Below, one piece after another: positions 55,923-64,000 of a stretch of 64,000 bases of DNA; position 1 is the first letter of the stretch; the number at the start of each line of letters is the position of its first letter. Source of the stretch: Primula veris (taxonomy: Eukaryota > Streptophyta > Magnoliopsida > Ericales > Primulaceae); contig OY821749.1 in assembly GCA_963682055.1 (NCBI GenBank), positions 20,224,631 through 20,288,630 on the forward strand, in the 5' to 3' direction. The notes beneath the pieces are model-generated. The model made no database searches and was not told where the DNA came from. It saw nothing but the letters and a program-made list of their open reading frames with translations. Position numbers and translations under genes: made by a program.

Positions 55923-58758
55923 CATGGTTTATATTAATAATTCCATAAGACACAAATAGATGATTCTCCTAAAGCTAAAAACTCATGCAACTTGAAGAAA
56001 AAGCCACTTATGTTTGATCTTAAATACTACTCCTATTAAAAAGGACCAGAGTGGCACAAAAGACCACAACCACTACTGTTAGTACTTTTACTTGAAAGGA
56101 CTAGAAAATCTCAAAATTGCAGAAAAAAACTAGCAAGTTATACATATACGAGAGAGAGAAAATAGCTAAGTGAATGGCGACTTGCCTTGGGTCTACTCCA
56201 ATAGCCAAGTCAATCAGAGGACCAATTGAAGCTCCCTGGAACATTGCTGATGCCATCAGCAGACTAACCCTCTTTTGCTGCTCATTCAAAAGATTTAATA
56301 GAATCAATAACCGATAAAGACAAGAAGAAAAACATACAGATTGGACCTCTTTTGCAGCCCATTACAAAAATAAAATTAAAAAAACACCGAAATCTGATAA
56401 AGAGAAGAAGAAAAACATGAAGACCAACCCTCTTTGATTGCCCGTTCATTTTTTGTTCAAAAAACTAACATCTAACAATGACAAGAATAAAAACAGGTAA
56501 ATATCCAAAACCGCCATACAACAAGAACACAATGATACACAATTAAAGAAACAAAAAAACGCAAATCAAACTACCTCTTCACGGGGTGAGGTTGATAGTA
56601 ACCAAGCCATAGTTCCAAAGCACGCAAGTGTGGTAAGGAGGCCACCAATGTTCCAGATGATATGAAGGTAGGCCCCAACAGCCGAAGCAACGAGAGCACA
56701 ACATAGAGCGAGATAAACCTGTAAACATTTTACCGAGTGTTACAATAAGTAATAAATTAGAAAGTAACTTAACTTACAGCTACTATACAACATGTGCGCG
56801 CACTCTTAAACAGCTGCTTAAACTTGTTGCAATCTCTTAATTTCCTATTAATACAGTTACGAAAAATAAACAGAAAACAATACAGATTTTTAAGCTTCTA
56901 CATTTGTTTACTTCCTCCTCTCTTGAAATACTTGATGTGTCTGCTATTTTCCACATTCTACATTCTACTCTTCTTTGGTTACTACTTTTAAGTTCAGTAT
57001 TTTACTTTTTACTTTAGTGCTACAATTTTCTGGCACGGGTAAGTAGAAGCTTAAAGATGGATATACCGATCTCAACCGAAAAAACCCAACTTATTCGCTT
57101 CAAGCTGCAAGTAAACAAGGCTTCTAATTAATAACACTAACAATATCAACAGAGTTTATGATGTCGGTGGTAATTGTATGTCTAAAAAATATACCATTTC
57201 GATTTTGTCCTTACGGAAACATTCAAATAAAGAAAGAAACCCAATTAACCAAAACTCTATTCTCCACGTTTTCTACTACTCTCTCTTTTTACCTTCCTAT
57301 GTCATATCAACGCAGGAAACGCAACAAACTTTTTGGTTAAAAATCAGCTTTAAGAAATCTGTTTCGAAAATCCATTGAAAATCCAGATATTTTATTTTTG
57401 GATATTCTAGCTTTTTAGCCTTATGATCTGCTTTTAAAAAGTTAAAATAATCTAACCGTTCAAACACCCACAGATTTTTATAATCAAAAAATCCAAAAAT
57501 CAGCTAAAAAAACTGTGCCCAATCGGACCCACACGTTTCCAAGTCCTAAGATATCAGTTTAAAAGTCTCACAATCACAAATTGGCACATACGGATTAAAG
57601 CAAAAGATACAAACAAAATGTCAACTTAGCACCGAGAATCCGATCAAAACCGTTGAACCCATAAACAGGAAGAAATAGTTCCTACTACTCAGAAGGTTAC
57701 ATAAAACAACCAACTTTACATGGATATATATTAGATACAAGAGTCACGAGAAATAAGAAATAACAACTAGCACTTGATGACAAGCATGAGCGTTAGCCAA
57801 AACAAACTAGAAACCAACTTAAATGAACAGCAAGGGCCTCTATTCCCCATAAAATACAAATCATAATGCAAATAAAATGAAATTGTGGTTAAAGAGTATC
57901 GAACATATCTACCCATCCAATACGCTAGTTCTGCAAATTGTAAAAAGTAGTAACTGTTATTTTTTATATGTCATTTACAATTAAGAATAATAATAAAAAG
58001 AGTTGACAGGTTTGCTCATAATTTATTTCTTTTCCAAATAGTTTCCAAAGACCCAAACGTAAATACTGACTAAATTATACACAAATCAATTCTAAGCAAA
58101 ATCCCAAAGAATAACAGAGCCCTAATTCTCATCTATATGCCAACAAGATCAAGATGGTAGAAAAATTCATCGCAGTTATAAAATTCAATACAAGTCAGAC
58201 CCAATTTTCCATAAAATACCAAACAAACCCCTAACATATCATAACTACACATAAAATACATCAATTTACTGGCAATTACAACCTATCAAACCAATTTTAC
58301 GAAACAACATAGATCAAGACACCACAATATTAAAATTACATCAAAATAGCAAAAAACTCTAACGAAAAAAACAACCTATTAGTACTCTACTCATCGCGAT
58401 TATACAATTCAACACAAGGACCAATTTTTCATAAAATACCAAACAAAAGCCCTGATATATCATCAAGACACATAAAATACATCAATCAAACGACAATTAC
58501 ATCAATTTAATGACAATTACAACCTATCAACCAAATTTTACGAAACAACATAGATCGAGAAACTAAACTATCCAAACTAAACCAATATTGAAAAAAATCG
58601 ATCAAAAATCTAGAATAATCGAAAACTAAACAATTAAATACCTGTTTGAGATGATTCTGAACAAGAGGAGAGATCTGGCGAAAGTTCTTAAGAGATTCGT
58701 AGCTCCAACTTCCCCTTGTTGTAGATTGAGACTCGAAAAACGAAGAAAACGATTCCAT
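53839..58758 (-). CDS. BI-1: Bax inhibitor-1, six exons
   Basis: Minus-strand exons: 58758-58642, 56718-56575, 56277-56186, 54765-54579, 54163-54008 and 53889-53839, giving 248 residues, the normal plant BI-1 length. The protein starts MESFSSFFESQ, has six to seven hydrophobic segments (e.g. VYLALCCALVASAVGAYLHI, then AAMLAKRREYLYLGGFLSS), the family motif DTQEIIERAHLGDLDYVKHAL, and the basic tail EKKKKKRRD. BI-1 (TMBIM family) is an ER membrane protein that restrains cell death and modulates calcium handling. All junction phases agree. Intron 3 has a GC donor (AAG/GCAAGT at 56186/56185), needed to make the conserved D-P-S-I. No disruption seen. Intron 3 also carries an AT microsatellite. Confidence 0.95.
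55885..55921. repeat. (AT)n microsatellite in BI-1 intron 3
   Basis: About 18 uninterrupted AT units. Confidence 0.9.
56980..57550. repeat. MITE-like debris in BI-1 intron 1
   Basis: Around 57095-57117 the sequence CAAGCTGCAAGTAAACAAGGC resembles the right end of the GTTTGGTTGCAG MITE family. Around 57385-57530 there is a second AAGCT/AATCAGCT inverted structure. Boundaries are unclear. Confidence 0.35.
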
Positions 58759-59195
58759 TTTGTTTTTATCAGAGAGAAAAATAAACCAACGAAATTATTA
58801 TTAGTGTTAATGTTATAGTACGTATTTAAAAGATAAAAGGATTGGTATTTATATATATGTATTTATATAGGCGGTTGGGTGGGATAAGTTTCTGGGAAAT
58901 TCCAGAGAGAGCGGTATGTGTATATTGACGAAACTACCCTTATCTTGTTGACTAAGGTATATAATCGTAACATTGTTATTTTATTTCTTGTTTATACTTA
59001 TCATACTTAATTATTGCATATACTATATACTTATCGTGTTCATCCAATAATTCGGTCAACCAAAAATTTTCCTTTTTTTTTCTTTTTACAGAAACACCCT
59101 CACTTTATTTTACTAATTAATTATTATCACCAATTTTGTTTTGGTTACTTACAAAATAAAATGTCACTTACAAATTACTACTTACCTCTTATATC
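58759..59195 (-). promoter_or_regulatory. Upstream region of BI-1
   Basis: AT-rich, with TATATA-type words at about 58850-58872 that could serve as a TATA box roughly 95-110 bp before the ATG at 58758. No specific element is recognised. Confidence 0.3.
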
Positions 59196-59199
59196 ATTC

Positions 59200-59660
59200 T
59201 ATTATAATAACTCAACCTAAATCATCCAATTTAGCTTTTTTTTTTTTTTTTAAAATACCCTTACACATTTATATTAATTACAATAATACAATATTCCCAT
59301 AAAAATATAAAAAATAAAACTAATAAAACTATTTTTCACTCTTTAACAAACAAAAATTATTTTAAATCTTATATTCTATTATAATAAGTCAAACCAAGTC
59401 AAATGAGTCTGCCCAATTTAGCCATTTTTTTTTCCAAAAATACACCCACACATTTATATTAATTACAATAATATCATACTCACATAAAAATATAAAAATT
59501 AAAAACTAATAAAACTATTTATCCCTCTTTAACAAACAAAAATTATTTTAAATCTTAAACTATGTTTATTTTTTGTATTATCCACATATTTAATTATACA
59601 ATAACTATACATATTTTTTATATTTTTATTGCATTACGCGTCGCGTATAGAAAACGTAAG
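59200..59660 (+). mobile_element. Helitron-like relative with internal duplication
   Basis: Two ~180-bp direct copies (about 59200-59372 and 59385-59560) share TTTATATTAATTACAATAATA and CTCTTTAACAAACAAAAATT. Followed by TTGCATTACGCGTCGCG, they align in reverse orientation with 51425-51720. The terminal hairpin is degraded here. Confidence 0.5.
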
Positions 59661-61200
59661 ACACAATTACTAATATATGTATATGGATATGCACTAACGA
59701 TATATACACGAATATGCTTTCACTTATATAAGCAGGCATTTCAAGCATGGATATGATTAATTACCAAAAAAAAATCCAATTGCAGATCTTCTGTGTTATT
59801 ATGTCGAGTTATTCCAATAGATTATCCCACAACACTTTTACATAAATTGATAAATTTGATATCCGTGTAAATATGTCTCATCTCCTTATTTGGTATAAAT
59901 ATTTTTAGTGAGTAAATAATGAGACCGGTTAGTCGCAATTGATGTTAGGTCACTTCTCCCGTCCCAGTATGTACGTTGTGATCAGTAAGTCTTACATCTC
60001 TCGGCTCTACGATAAATCGTAACATGTGTATAAATGTGCTCATCTCCTTAATTATTAGATCATGACATATTTATAAATGTGCTCGTATTCTGAATTGTTA
60101 GAAGGACTTTTACAACTGCTTCAATTTTATTTCTTCCATTTTACATATGTTTTAAATATGTAAAACTAATTAATGATTACATATTTAATAATCACACGAT
60201 AAAATGTCTTTTATTATTTCATTAAACTTTATACAATTTGTTTTATCCTATATAGTTTAAACAAATGATATTGCAAATATTGTGTTCATAGTAAATATCA
60301 TGTACTTTTTTACAAATGATATTGAATGCAAATACTGTGTTCATAGTAAATTATTATCCCTCACTATTAAGATCCGTACTATAAGTTGATTATGAACATT
60401 TTGATGAAAGTGGTGGATTGGTTGTCAAAAAAATGACTTATAGTATGGATGTAGTACGTTGGTTACGACCCTTATGGGTTACAATTCATGTAAGCGCCAT
60501 AAGAGCGTGCCATGAGTTAGACATAACAATATAAACCGTTCTTTTAACGGTTGAGATTAAAACTTATCAATTAGAAAACCAATATCCAACAATTTACCAC
60601 AGTTCTTTAGAACAATAGTGTATTTGAATAATTACGTAGACTATATTACCTTGATATCCCAATTTGTATTTCCATAAAACTTCCAAATGAGGAAAAATAT
60701 AATGCCCAAAAATATATAAAAAAAGGTGGTTGATTTCACTTATTTTAGAATTATTCTACAATCGTCCATTAAATGAACAAAAAAATAAAATCATACCGTA
60801 CTTCTTAAAGAACCGAAACAATAATACTCTCACATTTTGTTATGTTATGACAGTAGTGTAATATAATTAATTATACAAAAGGGTACTTTGGGAAAATGGT
60901 AAGAGGAGGAATTAATAGGATATTTCTTTATCACGCAAAAACAAATCTTTTTTCCTTTCCCATCTTAAATTCCAAAGTATATGTAATGTGACGCGGAGGG
61001 CGTGATTCTAGCTTTTGTACCACGTTAGTTTAACCAATAATATCCTTCCACGTGGCTCATAATTAACAACGACTTTTTAAGTTTTTAGCTAAAAATAAAG
61101 ATTTACTGCATGTTTATATATATATGGTTAATCTAGATAGATATTGTCTATTTTATTAATTTTATTGCCATATATAAAAGCGAAAATCGTATATATTCAC
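59661..61200. other. Intergenic DNA
   Basis: No gene. A short direct repeat (ACAAATGATATTG...GTGTTCATAGTAAAT) occurs at about 60262-60300 and 60315-60355, and a TGTGCTCATCTCC-type word repeats near 59870-60100. Confidence 0.5.
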
Positions 61201-61616
61201 ATTTAAGTTGGAAAAATTATGAATCTTCCCCAAATAGGCTCACCTATTTGGATACGATGTCTAGGAAAGATAAAGGCGGAAGTCGTTCTCCTAATGAGGT
61301 CGGTTTTTAAGAGGCATTCGTGCCCACCCCCCTCACCGTCTTTCCTGGTCGTGTTCAAATAGAGCTACCGAAAGGGGTTGAGTAAATAATAATTTCCCCG
61401 AATGTGTCTATATAGATATGTATTCGCCGAATTGGTGTCTCAGGATCGACCTGTCGTTCGATCAAAGAGAACCTCTTCACTTAAAAGCAAAATTTGTTTT
61501 TCGAACCTGTCGTTTCGAAATAAAGTTTGTGCTTATACAAACCATAAACATATAAACCCGTTGTTTTATATGATGACTAATCCAGTCTTTATTTTCTTTT
61601 CTCCTGTTGTAGAAAA
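61201..61616 (+). other. Leader region of the copia element
   Basis: The base composition shifts from AT-rich to coding-like near 61230. A 20-bp palindrome (CCAAATAGGCTCACCTATTTGG, about 61231-61252) is present. An acceptor-like CTCCTGTTGTAG ends four bases before the gag ATG. The 5' LTR and the usual tRNA-Met primer site (TGGTATCAGAG) were not found, so the element's left boundary is unknown. Confidence 0.35.
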
Positions 61617-62612
61617 ATGTCAATCAAGCTTGACTTTCCAATTTTGGATGCTGCCGGCAAGAACTACTTGGATTGGAGTCAGGATATCCAAAACCATTTA
61701 GATGCCCAAGGCTTATTGGATGTCATATATGATGAGGAGGAGCGTGAAATGGAAGTAACGCGTGAAATGAGTGCTCGGGCGATGATTCTGTTTCGCCGCC
61801 ACTTATCAATCGCCATGAAATCTGAGTTCATAGCGACCACCTCACCAAAGACATTGTGGGACTCTCTGAAAGAGCGTTTCGACCACCAAAAGACCATTTG
61901 GCTTCCTGAAGCCCGCCGTGATTGGCTGAATCTGCGATTTCAGGACTTCGAAAGCGTTGAAAAATATAACGCTGAAGTATGCAGAATTCGTGCTACTCTC
62001 CAATACTGTGGTGAAACGCTCACCGACAGTGACTTATTGGAGAAAACGTACACCACATTTCCTAGTTCTGACATCTTGCTCCAAAAGCAATATCGTCAGT
62101 CTAAATTCACCAAATTTCCCGAGCTTATCACCCAGTTGTTATTGGACGAGAAGAATAGTCTCATTTTAATGATGAACAGTAATTCTCGTCCTGCTGGTTC
62201 AAAGGCAATTCCAATGCCTGATGCTAATGCTGTTCGTGGACCTCGTCCACGATATGGGAAACGAGAAAAGGGCCTGTCGTCCCGTCAGCCAAGGAATAGG
62301 GGTGAGCGTAATGCTCATCCAGCCAAGCGAGGTTTGGACAATCGTCCGAACCGAGGACCTGTGGCTCCTCCTAGGCAGTCTCGTGGTGGTAGGAACAATC
62401 GGGCCAGTCGTCCCAAAGCAAGAGATCCGGCCGCTATGCCAACTCTGTGCTATAAATGTGGTGGAAATGGTCATATGCAAAGGACTTGTAGGGCAACTCC
62501 CCAAGAAGTCGAAAACTACCACAAGGGTAGAAGGGTCGAAACCAACATGATTGAAGTTAGTGCAAAAGAAACTCTTGAGACCCCTGACTTTGAGGCTCAC
62601 ATGGAAGAATAA
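61617..62612 (+). CDS. Ty1/copia gag-like protein
   Basis: Intact 331-residue frame from ATG at 61617. Residues about 1-190 fit the copia gag (UBN2/DUF4219-type) pattern: N-YLDWSQDIQNHL, then LWDSLKERFDHQK, then LNLRFQDFESVEKYNAE. A basic, arginine/proline-rich stretch follows, and then one CCHC zinc knuckle, CYKCGGNGHMQRTC (C-X2-C-X4-H-X4-C), at about residues 281-294. It stops at TAA, 230 bp before the pol frame and in a different frame. It packages the element RNA. No disruption seen. Confidence 0.85.
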   Translation: MSIKLDFPILDAAGKNYLDWSQDIQNHLDAQGLLDVIYDEEEREMEVTREMSARAMILFRRHLSIAMKSEFIATTSPKTLWDSLKERFDHQKTIWLPEARRDWLNLRFQDFESVEKYNAEVCRIRATLQYCGETLTDSDLLEKTYTTFPSSDILLQKQYRQSKFTKFPELITQLLLDEKNSLILMMNSNSRPAGSKAIPMPDANAVRGPRPRYGKREKGLSSRQPRNRGERNAHPAKRGLDNRPNRGPVAPPRQSRGGRNNRASRPKARDPAAMPTLCYKCGGNGHMQRTCRATPQEVENYHKGRRVETNMIEVSAKETLETPDFEAHMEE

Positions 62613-62842
62613 AGTTTTTTTTCTTCGTTTCTTTTAATAATTGAGCTGTTTTGCTCCTGGATTATGTTATTTCAATTCCATTTCGGATTATGTTTTTTTT
62701 CATTTGGATATTGTTCATTTCTTTTGGATTATGGTTTGTTTTATGGATAATGTTTTGAACATTTCTCGTATAATTTAAAGTTATTTCATTGAGCAATTCC
62801 TTTTATTCGTGTGACCGACTTTAAATTATTTTACATTTAGGC
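62613..62842 (+). other. Spacer between copia gag and pol
   Basis: AT-rich and non-coding, ending in the acceptor-like TTATTTTACATTTAG directly before the pol ATG. It may be an intron or a frame-separating spacer. Confidence 0.4.
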
Positions 62843-64000
62843 ATGTATTGTGGGACAGTTGATTGTCTGGTTGATAGTGGCACTACACACACTATCTTAA
62901 AAGATAAATCGTTTTTTATCAACTTTACGCCTAAAGTAACCTCAGTGACAACAATTTCGGGCCCGTCGACCCTTGTTGAAGGCTTTGGTAAAGCTAAATT
63001 CACGTTGTCAAATGGTACTCCTGTTGAAGTATCTGAGGCCTTATATTCTCCGAGGTCCAGTCGTACCTTGTTGAGCTTTAAGGATATACGAGAAAATAAG
63101 TTTCATCTTGAAACTGCTCGTGAAAATGGTATTGAATACCTTCACATTACCTCCACTCAATACGACCAAAAGCGTATTCTGGAGAAGTTGAGATGTCTTT
63201 CAAGTGGTTTGTATGTTACTACAATCCAAAACTTTGAAAGCAATCTAATCATTCGGCGGGCGCCGATTGATGAGAGCACTTTTATGCTATGGCATGACCG
63301 GCTGGGACACCCGGGTCAAAATACGATGCTTCGAACGATGAACGCATCTCATGGGCATCCTCTTGGAGGAAAGAATTTCGTGATTAATCCGAAAAGCCTA
63401 TGCCAAGCATGCTCGATTGGAAAGACTAATCTCAAACCAATTCGTGTGAAACCTACGAAATTGGTTTCCCAATTCCTTGAAAGAATTCAAGGAGATATTT
63501 GTGGACCTATCCAACCAACTTGCGGACCATTTAAATATTTCATGGTTTTGGTTGATGCATCGACAAGATGGTCACACGTAGCTTTGTTGTCCACAAGAAA
63601 CGCAGCGTTTCCAAAACTCCTAGCCCAGATCATTAAATTGAGGGCTCATCATCCGGATTATCCGATAAAGTCTATTAGACTTGATAATGCCGCGGAGTTT
63701 ACATCGAAAACTTTCGATGACTATTGCATGACTTTGGGAATTAATCTTGAACACCCAGTTGCGTATGTTCATACCCAAAACGGCCTTGCAGAAGCTTTCA
63801 TTAAGCGATTGCAAATGATTGCTAGGACTTTGGTTATGCGCACCAAACTTCCTATTTCTGCATGGGGCTATGCCATTTTGCATGCTGCTGCGTTGGTCCG
63901 TCTGAGGCCCATGGCCACCCAACCACTATCTGCGTACCAGTTGGTAACTGGATATGAGCCTGATGTCTCACATATACGCGTGTTTGGGTGTTTAGTCAAT
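62843..64000 (+). CDS. Ty1/copia pol: protease and integrase, runs off the window
   Basis: Open from ATG at 62843 to the last base, 386 codons, with no stop. Protease active site DSGTTHTIL is at residues 11-19. The pre-integrase zinc finger follows (WHDRLGHPG near 63290 and CQAC near 63408). The integrase core has D in GDICGP (about 63493), D in RLDNAAEF (about 63680) and E in NGLAEAF (about 63791), so the D-D-E triad is complete. Protease before integrase, with RT expected beyond the window, is copia order. Starting pol with its own ATG in a frame different from gag is unusual for copia, which mostly uses one frame. Confidence 0.85.
   Translation, partial: MYCGTVDCLVDSGTTHTILKDKSFFINFTPKVTSVTTISGPSTLVEGFGKAKFTLSNGTPVEVSEALYSPRSSRTLLSFKDIRENKFHLETARENGIEYLHITSTQYDQKRILEKLRCLSSGLYVTTIQNFESNLIIRRAPIDESTFMLWHDRLGHPGQNTMLRTMNASHGHPLGGKNFVINPKSLCQACSIGKTNLKPIRVKPTKLVSQFLERIQGDICGPIQPTCGPFKYFMVLVDASTRWSHVALLSTRNAAFPKLLAQIIKLRAHHPDYPIKSIRLDNAAEFTSKTFDDYCMTLGINLEHPVAYVHTQNGLAEAFIKRLQMIARTLVMRTKLPISAWGYAILHAAALVRLRPMATQPLSAYQLVTGYEPDVSHIRVFGCLVN

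Noticed and set aside
61402..61701. ORF overlapping the start of copia gag
   Set aside because: Out of frame with gag, starts in the leader, no domain.

Overview
The window looks like nuclear DNA of a flowering plant, most likely a eudicot. It is very AT-rich between genes, has GT-AG introns, TATA boxes, dense small inverted-repeat elements and LTR retrotransposons, and holds three single-copy-type plant genes. Protein features fit an asterid-like eudicot, but the sequence alone does not fix the family. Nothing bacterial, viral or organellar was seen.

Layout. 1-10.8 kb: gene-free, AT-rich DNA with two long palindromic elements, a decayed RNase H-like remnant, a composite low-complexity/tandem-repeat element (6.0-7.9 kb) and a CACTA-like MITE in two head-to-tail copies. 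10.8-28.3 kb: one large Ty3/gypsy retrotransposon of the Tat/Retand type, bounded by near-identical ~570 bp LTRs. Its sense strand carries gag-protease-RT-RNase H-archaeal-type RNase H-integrase in one frame broken by three stop codons. This is followed by an 87-bp tandem array. Then come ~9 kb in which all recognisable coding lies on the opposite strand: a multi-exon gene with a Transposase_28-like domain, and five small coiled-coil genes, each with its own TATA box. 28.3-31.7 kb: repeats, including a third palindromic element sitting inside a duplicated gene flank. 31.8-37.7 kb (minus): an SRA(YDG)-only relative of SUVH5/6 histone methyltransferases, lacking the SET part, with a probable long 5'UTR intron. 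37.9-42.4 kb: intergenic repeats. 42.4-48.2 kb (minus): an eight-exon GATA26-type transcription factor with GATA finger and ASXH domain. 48.3-53.8 kb: intergenic DNA with a Helitron-like end and an inverted-repeat element. 53.8-58.8 kb (minus): a six-exon Bax inhibitor-1 gene with one GC-AG intron. 59.2-61.2 kb: repeats. 61.2-64 kb: the 5' part of a Ty1/copia element (gag, protease, integrase) running off the window.

The host genes are unrelated housekeeping or regulatory loci and form no pathway. The most unusual unit is the ambisense retrotransposon: gag-pol reads rightwards from the 5' LTR, while a set of short coiled-coil genes reads leftwards from separate promoters near the 3' LTR. The two gene sets converge on the 87-bp array. 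Two of the small genes (26.5-26.8 and 27.1-27.5 kb) are clear paralogs with matching promoters, so the set probably grew by tandem duplication inside the element.

Splice sites, domains and mismatch counts were read by eye; no alignment or database search was run.
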